From Chamaelirium japonicum (Eukaryota; Streptophyta; Magnoliopsida; Liliales; Melanthiaceae): a DNA stretch of 64,000 nt. Below, piece after piece: positions 21,226 through 31,900 of this stretch. A model generated the notes under the pieces. That model ran no database searches. It was not told the DNA's origin and saw only the letters and a list, made by a program, of their open reading frames with translations. Where the stretch lies: positions 14,525,550 through 14,589,549 of the forward strand of contig OX393555.1 in assembly GCA_947650365.1 (NCBI GenBank), read 5' to 3'. The translations under genes were made by a program, and so were the position numbers. Position 1 is the stretch's first letter. Each line of letters opens with the position of its first letter.

Positions 21226-23539
21226 TGTTAGAATTGGTGAGGTCTATAGCTCGTAAAAACCTATAGTTTAGCTATGTATGGTTGATAGTATAGGATTGCA
21301 TATTGGTACGTACCTTAGTACGTGTTCTGATTACAGAACAGAGAGCCATGGCTACATGGTAATCCACTTGAGTGGGAGACTCAAGGGACTGGTCCCATGT
21401 AACCTAAATACGTTTGCAGCTCTGATAAGGGTTGGTCGCCCTATCAGGATAAGCTGTTGGGATGACAGAGCGTAGGTGTCTCCACCACGGTCATTACCAG
21501 GCACAGTGTCTGTGGCCGAACGGAACCAACACGGTGCACAGATCGATGAGCAGACATCGGTGCACTAAACCGTGTTTCTGCTTAGGGTAAAACGGTCCTA
21601 AACCCTGAGGAACCATGTCTGGTGGACTAACCAGTTGTGTGGTGCTTTGGCGCACCAATGTGTGAGGATCCGGATGCAGTGATCCAAAACCACGGTATAC
21701 TGGGTTACCCGGCTGGCATTGCATCAGCGTGTCACTCCTGCAGGCTATCCACACCCCTAACGGGAGGTGCGTTCCTTGGTCTGACCTACGTCGTATTAAA
21801 CCCTGGCCAGGTGGTCATCAGTTGGACTGGTGACGGATCCGGTTGCTCGGAAGAGTAATCGGAGGTACGATGTATGTGGTCAACCGGGAAGGAACCGAGT
21901 CATATGAGCACTCGAGTCTGACGGTATTCTCCACTGCTCGAGTTGCATCATGGCACCAAGTGGAGGGACAGCGAGTTTACCATACTAAGCGGAGAGCAAG
22001 GGTATGAGAGAGAACATAGTAAGTCCGGGGGAATTGGAGTGCAGCCTGCGTCGCACTCTGGGTGGCTACGCAGGTTAACTCGGACTCAGAGGATCGATGG
22101 TACACTCGGGATAGTGTGTCGATCGAGTCTGAGTTGGAAGCCATGAACCCTGGTCCCTGAAGGTTCCACCTTATCGACATTTATCTCCTCGAAACACAGA
22201 ACGTAGTTAGAGGAAGCGAGAAATCTAAGCATACGCTCCGTAAGTGCTTCGCACTAGTGCACGGTAGATGCGTAGCTACGTGTGTGCACTAAGGGTAAAC
22301 CCTAGGTTAGTGCAGAGACGCATGTAGCAATTCCTTGTCATAAGTGGACTTTGCCACATGGGTGCGATGCACCGGGACATGTTGCGAGTTGACTAGTTGA
22401 CTTCACTAGGGGCACCCTACGGGAACCTCAGAGAATAGTGAAATCACTGGTGCACTTCACTTATGTGTGCCTTGCAAAGTCTCGTACACGAGGAACGGCC
22501 AACTATTGACATAAGGGCGTTTTGGTCATACCATGCGTCACTATGCACTAAGGGGGCCGGCCCTAAGTGTTGAGAGACTGGTCAAGGTCGGCCCTGTTAG
22601 TTTCAGGAGGTTGTTGCCTCCGATGAAAGGGTCGGTCAAGAGGCGCAGAAAACGGGCTGGTTTTGACCGTTTTCGAAAACAAGGAAAAGATAGAGATAAA
22701 AGAAGAGATATATAGGGAGAGGTTTGAATCAGTCAATCCTATCAGCTAGGCTTATCCGTAAGGATAAGGCCGGCCCTATATAAGGCATAGGGATAGAGGG
22801 GGGGACGAAATTAATAGAGCCATGCAAGCCCTAGGGCCGGCCATGGCATGGGGAAACCCTAGCCGCCCCCTCTCCTCTCTTCGCATCTCCTCTCTCGTCT
22901 CTCTCTCCCTCGCTTGCGCCATTGGATGGCGACTCGTCTTCCTCACGTGGTGTTTTGTAGAAGGAGAAGGCTCGTCGTATGGAGGCACTCAGAGATCCAT
23001 CGACGAGGTGCCGTGCATCGTGTGAGATCGGGTGAACTAGAAGGCGTCTCCCGCAACCTTTTGCTGTCCAGAATCTGCACAGAAAATCAACGTTGTTTCT
23101 GCGATTTCGGGAGCTACAGAAGTCCAAACGACGTGAAACTTATTGGAAAAGTTGCGTCTCGAAGTTGGCTACCTGCAGTCCAAATTTCAGCCCAATCGGA
23201 GTTCGGAGCAGAAAGTTATGGCCGTCGCACCGAAGCTATGTCGAGCAGATCCGTAGCCCGTCTCCATCGACAAAGAAGAATTTTGTCGCGGTGAAAGATT
23301 CCGCACGCAGGTATGACCTCTAACAAGTAGATCTAACATAATTAGAACATGCATTCATGCTAGTTTGTTCTTTCGCGTTAGATCATCGTTAGGGGTTCGC
23401 GTAGTTGCCATGCTAGATTCATACACGCATATGTAGATCGTTTCGATGAAAATTTTGATATGTAACGCACACCGCTCATGGTCCTCGGACCTTCACTTTG
23501 CTTCCGCTGCGGGCCTCTACCATGGATTCACATCCAACA
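21226..23539 (+). mobile_element. solo LTR of a Ty1/copia element (2314 bp)
   Basis: It begins tgttagaattggtgagg and ends catccaaca, flanked by perfect 5-bp duplications cagtt (21221-21225 and 23540-23544). It is the reverse complement of the LTR at 57567-59873, whose internal side carries a tRNA-Met-type binding site, so family and orientation are clear. No internal sequence remains, so homologous recombination between two LTRs removed the body. It landed 3 bp inside the gypsy 3' LTR boundary, next to the polypurine tract. Confidence 0.95.
22777..22784 (+). promoter_or_regulatory. probable TATA box of the solo copia LTR
   Basis: tatataag lies about two thirds into the LTR and is followed by a CT-rich leader (22860-22915), the usual U3/R arrangement. 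An equivalent ctatataagg sits in the reverse orientation in the 57567-59873 LTR near 58313. A second TATA-like gatatatagg is at about 22707. Confidence 0.5.
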
Positions 23540-23544
23540 CAGTT

Positions 23545-23983
23545 ATCCCCTCCCAGCTAGATAGGTGTTAACCTAGCTGGCTGTGATTTTCTGGTGCGAA
23601 GCCGGTCGCTCGTCTGCCGACCCTCTGTTCGGAGTTGGTCGTCGTCAGTTTGCCGACCCGCTACGTGAGACCAACCGTTGGGCCAGCCAACCCCCTGCCA
23701 GAGGCCGGCCGGATATGCGTCTGCCTACCTGTTGCGCGGGGCTGACCGTCGTCTGCCTGTCGACCCCCTGTCCGGGGCCGACTGTTGTGCGTCGGCCGAC
23801 CTGTTGCGCAGGGCCGACCGTCGTTTGTCTGCCAACCCCCTGTCCGGGGCCGACCGTTGCGCCCGTCGACCCCTTACCAGGGGTCGACCGGGTGTGCGTC
23901 TGCCGACCCGTTGCGCGGGGCCGACTACGTGTGTGTTACCCCCTCCCAGTTGGGTAGGTGGTAACCTGGTTGACTAGGGCCAC
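23545..23983. repeat. GC-rich minisatellite (about 36-42 bp units) bounded by duplicated polypurine-side sequence
   Basis: Units of the form gacc(c/t)gt..c.cggggccgac repeat about eight times between 23620 and 23930. The segment cccctcccag.t.g.taggtg.taacct at 23548-23580 recurs at 23940-23970. The 124- and 99-aa ORFs read through the repeats and are not genes. The first copy, read leftwards (gggaggggataac then tgtgg), is the polypurine tract of the gypsy element. Confidence 0.8.
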
Positions 23984-25279
23984 AAAAATAGCCACGCACA
24001 GGACGGTTCGGGCCAAAAAACTTGGGGGGCTTCGGTCCAAAAATATTAGGGGTAGGGGGTTTTATACAAAAGGTCAAGGGCAGGGGGTATTATGTAAAAA
24101 GTAGGGGGCAGGGGGGTTTGATCAAATATTATGGTAGAAAGGGGATTTTATGAAAAAAATCATGAGCTGTGTTTTAAGTCAAAATTGGCGGCCGGGGGGT
24201 TTTGACCAAAATTGCAGGGTCCGGGTGGGTTTTGTGCAAAATAGGGAAAGTCGGGGTCGGGCTGCTGGGTTTGATGAACAGGGGAGGGGAGAGGTGGTCG
24301 GGCGACTGCAGCTGTGGTGGCGGCGACGATTGCGGGGCGCAGCGGTGGCGGCTGCGGGGTGACTCGGGTTGGCCGGAGCTGTGGTGGGCGGTGGTCGGGC
24401 GTCATACAGCAGGGAGAAAGGGGGGGCGGTGGTCGGTCGGTTGGGCGCGCCCCCTCCGTCGCTGGAGCACAGGTAAAGAGACAGAGGGAGGGCGGTGGTC
24501 GGTCGGGTAGGGGGTGGTGATGGTGGTCGGGTGGTGTAGTGGTGGTGGTGGAGGTGGTTGGTGATGGTGGATGGGGCGGCGGGAGGTGGCCAGAGGCGGC
24601 GCCGAGAGTGGCCGGAGGGGGGTCTTTTTTGGTGTAGCTGTTGAGGGTGGATCTTGCAAGTAGCGGGGGTGGGGGGGGGGGGGGGGGGAGGGGGGGGGGG
24701 GTCTTGCAAGAGCCTCCACTGCAGGAGACACGTGACCACAAACCTTGACACGAGACACTTCACTCACTACACAACTTGGAACGGACGGGCCACAACAGAG
24801 CACCGATTGTAACCAACCTACGGGTTTGGCACCCAACATTCGAACCATCATGAGGCCCACTCGGGTCACAAGCTTTGTAAAGCCCGTGACTCTCAAGAGC
24901 ACTGTGCTCTTCGAAGTCTCTTTCTCGGTGTCCATGGAGCGAAGCAATTACGTACGATGCCATGCAAAGGTTTTTTGTTTCGAGGAAGCAATCATAGTCT
25001 TGTGTTTGCTGTTGGCTAACTTGGCTGGCAGCCCATGTGATGTCTTGTCTAGCTTTGCATTGTACAACCAACCCAATAACCAACCTTCCTAGCCAACTTT
25101 GAGTGCAAGTTGAGCCGTTGATGTCACACTCTCCAGCTGCTGTAACCAGATGCTATGTTCCTATCATCGGTGCATGCCAGCTAGGTTCATTTAGACTTAC
25201 TGACCAGGCCTGAGTGCGATTCAATCTATCTGTTCGATTGTCTCTAGTAGTAGTGTGTCAGAGCCCGTCAACTTTTGTC
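23984..25279. other. gypsy internal region without recognisable pol; low-complexity G-rich DNA
   Basis: At 24000-24150 degenerate 'agggg.aggggggttttat' units repeat. At 24200-24720 the top strand is ggtggtcgg-rich and ends in a G tract (24665-24701), with overlapping meaningless ORFs on both strands. At 24720-25279 there is no family I recognise. Confidence 0.6.
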
Positions 25280-26470
25280 TGCAAGTGCTAGAGCTGTCTT
25301 TTCGGACTCATTGAACGCCGAGGCGGTGCAGAGCACCTCGGACTTTGTGTTTGAATGCCGAGGCTATCTTCTTGGGCCGAGACGATGTCGATGCCTCGGG
25401 CTTTCGAAGGTACCGAGGTGGCAAAGCCTGCCTTAGACTTTGTCTTTGAATGCCGAGGCAAAGGTCGCCACGGGCCGAGACGGTGCCGACGTCTCGGGCT
25501 TTGTCAGGTGTCGAGGTAGCGAAACGTACCTCGGACTTTGCCTTCGAATGTCGAGGCGAAGGTCACCTCGGGCCGAGCCAGTGTTGACGTCTCAGGTTTC
25601 GTCAGGTGCCGAGGTGGAGAACCTTGCCTCAGACTTTGTCTCCGAATGCCGAGGCGAAGGTCGCCTTGGGCCGAGACGGCGTCGAGTCTCGGGATTCGTC
25701 AGGTGCCGAGGCAGCGAAGCCTGCTTCAAACTTTGTCTTCGAATGCTGAGGTGAAGGTCACCTCAGGCCGACACGGTGCCAACGTCTCGGGCTTCGTCAG
25801 GTGCCGAGGCGGTGAAGCCTGCTTCAGACTTTGTCTGTGAGCGTCGAGGCGGTGCGGAGCACCTCAGACTTTGCTTTTGAATGCCAAGGTTGTCACCTTG
25901 GGCCGAGACGATATTGACGTCTCGGGCTTCGTCAGGTGCCGAGGCAACGAAGGCTGCCTCAGACTTTTTCATCGAATGCCGAGGCAAAGGTCACCTTGGG
26001 ACGAGATGGTGCTGACGCCTCGGGCTTCGTTAGGTACCGAGGTAGCGAAGCTTGCTTCAGACTTTGTCTGCGAGCGCCCAGACGGTGCGAAGCACCTCAG
26101 ACTCTGCTTTCGAATGCCAAGGTTGTCACCTTGGGCCAAGACGATGTCGACGTCTCGGGCTTTGTTAGGTGCCGAGGCGGCGAAGCCTGCTTCGGACTTT
26201 GTCTTTGAATGCTAAGGTGAAGGTTTTCTTGAGCTGAGACGGTGCCAACGTCTTGGGCTTCGTCAAGTACCGAGGTGGTAAAGCTTATTTCGGACTTTGT
26301 CTTTAATGCTGAGGCGGAGGTCGCCTTAGGCCGAGACGGTGCTGAAGTCTCGGGCTTCGTAAGGTGCCGAGGTGATGAAGGCTACCTCGGACTGTCTTTG
26401 AATGCCGAGACGAAGGTTGCCTCGGGCTGAGACGGTGCCGATGACTCAGGCTTTGCCTTTGAATGCCAAG
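25280..26470. repeat. tandem array, about 12 units of 95-98 bp with two 138-bp variants
   Basis: Unit starts (gaatgccgagg) are at about 25353, 25448, 25546, 25644, 25741, 25879, 25974, 26112, 26207, 26303, 26400 and 26461. Each carries gggccgagacggtgc, cgtctcgggcttcgtcaggt, gccgagg and agactttgtct. The 138-bp variants both insert a 'gcgagcg.c..ggcggtgcg.agcacctc' segment, indicating higher-order duplication. The ORFs of 60-114 aa in several frames are by-products of the repeat. Confidence 0.93.
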
Positions 26471-26510
26471 GGCAGGGCCTTTTGATTATTGATCGTTGGG
26501 GTTTAGAATT

Positions 26511-27050
26511 CGAAGTACTTAGCGTAGTGCCCTTGTATCGGTTGGACTTAGGCGAAACGTCGTTTCAGTTGAACCTACGTATCAGTATATGTAGCTTTGT
26601 ACCATTGCAGGTTAGTCAACCATGTCGCAACGCGAACCAAACTAATGGTGGCGAGACACTAGTGCATGTGTCCTTACCTGACAACGGGAGCATGTGCGAC
26701 ACCAATGATTCGGAGTACTCAACGTAGCGTCATTGTATTCGTTGGACTTAGGCAAAGCACCGTTTTAGTCGAACCTATATATCGGGATACATAACTTTGT
26801 ACCGTTGTAGGTTAGTCAGTCGTGTCGCAACGCGAACCGAACTAACTATAGCGAGGAACTAATGCATGTGTCCTTACATGACAACGGGAGCATGTGCGAT
26901 GCCAATGATTCAGAGTACTCAGTGTAGCACCCTTGTATCGGTTGGACTTAGGTAAAGCACTGTTTCAGTCGAATCTACGTATCGGGACACATAGCTTTGT
27001 ACCGTTGCAGGTTAGTCGGCCATGTCGCAACACGAACCGAACTAACTATG
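26511..27050. repeat. 200-bp tandem array, 2.7 copies
   Basis: The motif c.(a/g)agtact(t/c) followed by tgtatcggttggacttagg starts at 26511, 26711 and 26911, a spacing of exactly 200 bp. The last copy ends near 27050 after cgaaccgaactaactatg. It lies between the gag end and the 97-bp array. Confidence 0.93.
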
Positions 27051-27359
27051 ATGTTGAGTAGAAGTTGAGATAGAATTTGCTACTCTTCGATAGAACTTGA
27101 AGCAACTGTCATTTCATTGATAACTTAGAAGATGTTGCATCATGGATTTCATATGAGGGATCTTCTAAGTTATTGATAGTAGGTGGTCTTTTACTCTAAT
27201 CGGTTGATGGGGTGCTTCTCTTTGGTGTCCGTGGTCTTCTGAGGCTCTATGGGTCTATCGTCTGCCCGCCTCAGCCTCTTAGAAGTTTCATCTTTCTCAG
27301 CCTGAGTATTGTGAGCTTGAGCTGTTGGTCTCATTAGTGCCTTATCAGAAAGGCGTTTC

Positions 27360-28692
27360 TCGAGGTTACGTTTCTTGCGAGCGACTTAATCGTCCTCCAC
27401 TTTGATCTCCTTTTGAATTCGATCGATGAGCACTCTGAGGGAGGCAGGAGGATTGCGGATGAGGTCATTGTAGATGTGGAGGTCAAAGCGTAGGGTATTA
27501 TGTAATGCGAGCATGATGGCTTCATCGTTGAGGTGATGTCCGGAGAGTGTAGCATGCTCGTTCCGGAACCTCCGAGAGAACTCTCAAAGGGTTTCATCTG
27601 ATCCCATTCTGAGCCGGTAGAGGGAGTCCAACTTCTTCTCTGGCTTGAGGTTCAGCCGATAGTATTGAACAAAGAGGTCTGCCAGATCACTAAATTGACT
27701 TACGGAGGCCGTAGGGAGGTTGTGATATCAGTCCAGCGACATGTCATCTGGGCTGCTAGCGAAGGTGCTGTATAGAACCTGGTTGTTGTGGTCGTGCGGC
27801 GTCAGTGCCTGTTTAAAGGCGAGGACGTGCAGTGTCGGATCTCCCTTTAAACAGTTGAACTTGCGGAGAGCGGGGGCTTTCTAGCTTCGAGGAAACTGGG
27901 CTCGGAGAATATACTGATGAAGTGGCCATTCGGAGGCGTGATTGTTCCGACGATCACCTCGTTTGTCGGAGAGACGTCTCGGAGGAAGAGGAGGCAAAGA
28001 GGGTGTTGGGGTCCATCTCGTCGTCCGATGCCCAACTGGGGTTCGATCGCCATTGTAATGGAGCTGTGCCCATCATCCTGAACATCCCTCATGGTGCAGG
28101 GCTCGGAGGATGACTCAGAGCCGAGAGACTTGGGATGGCGAGCAGACTCACTAAGAGGCTCCCAGATAGTCATTTTGGGAGGAATAGACGAGGATCCTCT
28201 CGAGAGGGATTTGAGAGAACATCGAGGGATGTCGTTGACGGATCATCTGGCTGGAGCGGGAGATTTGTCAATCGACCAGCAGGCGTCTGCTCCATCTTTG
28301 ATACCAGCGGCAGACCATGGGAGGTCAGTTCCTACTTTGACGGCAATCTGTTGGAGGGAGTCTCTTTCCACCATAAGAGTGGTGTTCTACTTCATGAGGG
28401 TGAGGAGTTGATAGTCCTCTGCTGTGATTTGGTATAACGCTTGAGCACCGATACCGGGAGAGACATGTGCTTTCCCCAAGCGCTGAGGAATTTGGCCGGC
28501 GAGTTGAGGTGACTGTTGAGGTCGAGCCTGGGCGGTGCGATCAACCGATGGGCGACTCCTTGAATTAACAACAAGTTGTTGTTCTAGGTATTGGCTCGTT
28601 GCGAACTGACGACTCATTGAGCGAGTCATTGGATGCTGGGCGTTTGGGTGTATGCTGTTTTCCTCTAGTTGGTCCATCGGTGTCTTTGCCAT
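27360..28692 (-). pseudogene. gypsy gag polyprotein (retrotransposon gag domain)
   Basis: It reads leftwards from an ATG at 28690-28692 (MAKTPMDQLEENSIHPNAQH). The retrotransposon gag core comes later: KAPALRKFNCLKGDPTLHVL, LDxYHNLPTASVSQFSDLAD, FVQYYRLNLKPEKKLDSLYR, FSRRFRNEHATLSGHHLNDE and LRVLIDRIQKE. At least three in-frame stops lie in the core, including one replacing the Trp of the conserved W-x-x-x-LP motif and one at a CGA-type Arg position. At least one frameshift separates the N-terminal part. No zinc knuckle or protease is seen before the frame ends near 27370. The gag is therefore dead in this copy. Confidence 0.85.
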
Positions 28693-28790
28693 CTGGGTAT
28701 AGCGATAGAGAGAGACGAATTACTCGGGCAACCAGTAGCTGCTACTGGTTGAGTTGGGAAACTTAGACGTTGCAAGTTGATAGGATAGGA

Positions 28791-28809
28791 GATCCCACAG
28801 ATGGCGCCA
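28791..28809 (-). other. primer-binding site of the gypsy element
   Basis: Read leftwards, three bases beyond the LTR end, the sequence is tggcgccatctgtgggatc. It starts TGG as a tRNA 3'-CCA complement must, and the TGGCGCC core is common in plant gypsy elements. The particular tRNA was not identified. Confidence 0.7.
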
Positions 28810-28812
28810 AAC

Positions 28813-28946
28813 TGTGGGGGTGGATTTCGTGTCGTCGTACGTGACCCTCCTCTAACAGTCGATTGAAGGTTTGACCCTTCGAGATGTTGCGCGCTTCGAA
28901 ACGCTGAGCTATGACTTGCTAGGCTGTCACACAAGCACTGCAGAAT

Positions 28947-29008
<62 letters not shown>

Positions 29009-29501
29009 GACACTAGATGTGGTGACGAAGTTCGACTGAAGTCTACATCTCCGAGCGGTAAGACGTAACCTTTGAATCCACTATCTCTGAGTAAATTGTA
29101 GAGCTACTCTCGACAGACTGAGGAGTGTGTTTCTTACAAGTAATCAGAGGATAGAAAATGAGTCTAAAAACCAGAAAGCTCTTGGAGCTCTGGAAAACAG
29201 AAAGTGAGTTTCTAGTATGAAATTTTGGATCTGGAATGATTTACAGGGTTTGCTATTTATAGTGGTTTGGTTCATCTAGGGAATATTTCAGGAATATTCC
29301 ATAGAGTATCTGGGGTTTAGTAAATTTCTGGGGGGATTTACCAAACCCCAGATAATGCAAGTGGGTCGAAGGCAGGGTTGCGGGTCCCACCGTTGGACTC
29401 GTGGGCCCCATGCAGGGCTGCGGGTCCCACCGTTGGACTCGTGGGCCCCAGGCAGGACTGCGGGTCTCACCGTTGGGCGTTAGCCAGATTTTGCACCCAC
29501 A
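28813..29501 (-). repeat. 5' LTR of the gypsy element
   Basis: Begins tgtgggggtggatttc and ends tttgcacccaca. It is colinear with 20552-21222 and carries a GA microsatellite (28953-29006). The next five bases are the second gtaag. Confidence 0.95.
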
Positions 29502-29506
29502 GTAAG

Positions 29507-29673
29507 CTTGGCAAGGTAGTGATTTTCATTGATGCCACTAGAGCTAGAGATGCTCTGTTGGTGCCGGAAAAGGGATGTGCATGTTCTATTGGTCCTCTTC
29601 TCATGGATTGTTAGTAGATTTGGGACAATCTTCTTGATGTTAAAGTGACGTGGGTATCTTGGACCGCTAATAG
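29507..29673 (+). pseudogene. LINE RNase H domain, right part
   Basis: The frame LGKVVIFIDATRARDALLVP ... PLLMDC, then two stops, then WDNLLDVKVTWVSWTANSI, continues the RNase H domain broken at 20551: the second Asp strand, the PLLMD helix and the VTWVxxxAN motif. Coding similarity stops at an LTR-like boundary at 29674. Confidence 0.75.
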
Positions 29674-30236
29674 TATTGGAATTTTGTTTAATTTTTTATT
29701 CAAAATTATTTATTAAAAGCTTCAAAACTCTTTTTAATCTTTATTTGTCATTTTAATTCTTTATCATTTCATCTTTTATTTAGCTTGTATGCAACCGCCC
29801 AATTTAAATGATGACTATTACATCTAGCCACTAAGCCTTTATGGTAGTTATGTGGGGGTTATGGATTGTTGTATTTATAAATCAATCTAAACCTTTGAGA
29901 AGGTGTGAGCTGAATTGTTTCTTCTTCCTCCTCTAAGCCATGATATTATTTTAGATTTAATCTTTAGATTTCTCTTATATGGGCAACATAGATGGATGGT
30001 TCTCGTGGCTCTCTACGGTCGTGCACGTGGTGAGCATATCCCGGCAATGGGGGTTCGTTGTACATTGGGGTCGGATTACCCAATCAACCCGCACGTGGGG
30101 AGGCAATCAAGATCTTAGGGTAGCGATTACACGCCTCGAACCCAGACCAGTAAAATCTCTTTTGTTTTTACATTTTGATTATTTAATTTCAGCATATAAT
30201 ATTTTTAGAATATAATTTTAAAATATTTTTCCAACA
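29674..30236 (+). mobile_element. probable solo LTR, 563 bp
   Basis: It starts tattggaattttg and ends tttttccaaca, an inverted ttgga/tccaa terminus typical of LTRs, with an AT-rich start and a polyadenylation-like AT-rich end. It interrupts the RNase H frame. No matching 5-bp duplication was seen, and no primer-binding site follows. Confidence 0.5.
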
Positions 30237-30774
30237 ATCTAAGATCTTGATTTATCCATATTTATATTTATAAGAAATGTTTTAAGAACGTATTAGCAAT
30301 CATGAGATCTGTGAATAACTTCTCTCATTATCTAAATTTCTAGCTTTGTTTGTTGTTGCTTATTTCATACCTAATTTCTGATTGTGACATAAATGTCAAC
30401 TAGTGTGGAACCCATACTATGGGATATAAAACAACATGTTTTTGGTTACTACTTCCTAATAGTCTCACCCAAATTGAAGAGGCAAGATCGAAGAAAATGG
30501 TAACGGGAAAAAGAGAGAGCTTTAATTAATGCATTCCTTCTTGTCAAAGCCAAGGTGGTCCCGTATTCCACAACTCCAGGACGCCAGCAAGGGATGATCT
30601 TTGACTCCAACGACCACGGCTTACCAGGTACAGGACATTCGAGGTACCTCATGGCACCTCCAAGCTTCATTCTTTGCTGATTAACTCCAACACGTTTGAC
30701 TGAGGTAACTGCCCCTATAAATTAGAAGAGGGAAGTAATAAAGGGATATATTCACAACCCCATTATGTCAAAAT
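30237..30774. other. no confirmed gene; a 73-codon minus-strand ORF at 30449-30670
   Basis: The ORF (MKLGGAMRYLECPVPGKP..., ending FNLGETIRK) has balanced codon use and a tttatagg TATA-like motif about 45 bp upstream of its ATG on the minus strand. I recognise no family, and transcript support would be required. Confidence 0.25.
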
Positions 30775-31602
30775 GTGGGGGTGCCCAGCTAAGGTATAGA
30801 CTATAAATTCCAAAAGAAAAGTTCTTAAGATAGCAAATGGTCCTTTAGTGTAATATATGTTATTTTGTGATCTAACGATTGAATGAGCAGGAACACCCGA
30901 GCAAATATATATTACAATACATCTCATAAAAAAAAATTCATTGTAACGTGGAGTTTAAAAAGATCAGTTAATAACTTGACTGGTCATTTGATCGAAAGGT
31001 CATTAAAGGAGTTGAGTCCTAGATTCATCGAGGGGGATGGAATTGAAGCCAATAAATTAGGCACCTCCGACGGAAACCCTACCTCTATGATTGGAGATCC
31101 CTTGAATAAGGTTCAAAGGATAGAAACAAGTCATAGTAGGTGTCTAGTGGGAGAGCACAATCTTATGGAGTAAAACTCCTTTACTGTCTCTATGATGAGG
31201 TGCTCTCATGTGTGATGATTCAGATTGAGTTTTGTTCTCTTAATGAGCTTGAGGCAGGATTCTGTGGAGTACCACTCCGTCGCAGGTACTCTTAGAGGAC
31301 TCACCTATGTGAGAGTAGTCGTGGGGCCATTACTATAGGAATAGGGCTATTCCTTAGAAACTTTCATGACCAGTGATGAAAAGGAGGGGACAACAGTATA
31401 TAAAGATGTGGAACTCCCACCCCTTTACAGATGTGTGACTATTCTCAGCAACTTGCAAGATTTGCAACATATAAATGTTGGACACTTCATCATGCGTTTA
31501 ATCATTCTCTGAAAATTCTGTAGGGCAAGAGGGTGTTACCTTTAGCAAGTACTCATCCACGACTTTTAATAGGGTTAATATTTGGGCGGTCCCCAACAAC
31601 AG
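30775..31602 (+). mobile_element. LTR-like segment
   Basis: Bounded by tgtgggggtgcccag and ggtccccaaca, complementary in part (gggg.../...cccca), with a TATA-like agtatataaag (about 31393) about 205 bp before the end. The flanking pentamers do not match, so limits are tentative. The 96-aa ORF inside is not assigned. Confidence 0.4.
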
Positions 31603-31900
31603 ATCGTTTCGGTGAATAGGACCCCTATAAGTTCTGTTCAGCCTAAGGTCTCTGGCTTTGCCTCAGAAATCCAAAAATGCCCTCACTGGTCTTCTTCTTC
31701 CAATGACCAGCAGTGGCTAAGGAGGCATGGTCAGCAGCGATGGCAGGTGCGAGCAGCAGAGGTGGCGATGGTGGCAGCAACAGACATTGGTAGAAGCAGA
31801 TTCGAGGTGCAACTCTGCACTGAAAAGAATAGCCTTCGGTATAGGTCTAGGGTTCATCCCATGGTCTGTAGATCTTAGATTTAGTGTTTGTATTTTTTTT
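31603..31900. repeat. dispersed repeat related to 41042-41340
   Basis: Both places carry, in order, 'cggtgaa.a.gaccc', 'taagtt..gtt.agcctaagg', a cctca..ctct-type block, then 'gggttcatcc.atgg' and 'tagatttagtg/atgtttagatt'. The function and class are unknown. Confidence 0.65.

Larger units (their letters stand above)
20552..29501 (-). mobile_element. complete non-autonomous Ty3/gypsy-type element with gag only (TR-GAG-like)
   Basis: Two LTRs of 671 and 689 bp in direct orientation, both TG...CA, are bounded by a gtaag duplication. The primer-binding site and gag lie next to the right LTR and the polypurine tract next to the left one, so it is transcribed leftwards. Only a gag region (27360-28692) is recognisable. 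Where protease, RT, RNase H and integrase should be there are tandem arrays and GC-rich low-complexity DNA. A 2.3-kb solo copia LTR is inserted in it, leaving about 6.6 kb of own sequence. Mobilisation would have needed an autonomous partner. It matches the published idea of TR-GAG elements; placing it there is my inference. Confidence 0.9.

Noticed and set aside
23583..23977. 124-aa and 99-aa Cys/Pro-rich ORFs resembling small secreted proteins
   Set aside because: Their periodicity equals the underlying 36-42-bp minisatellite; there is no signal peptide.
24160..24947. Proline-rich ORFs of 180-194 aa (extensin-like appearance)
   Set aside because: Several frames on one strand all look proline-rich because of the ccacc-rich composition; no SPPPP periodicity and located inside a retroelement.
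25440..26430. Repetitive 60-114-aa ORFs suggesting a repeat protein
   Set aside because: The unit length (95-98 bp) is not a multiple of three, so frames change from unit to unit; it is an array, not a gene.
30449..30670. Small minus-strand protein gene of 73 aa
   Set aside because: Only a weak TATA-like motif supports it; no family recognised, so it is left as a low-confidence note instead of a gene call.
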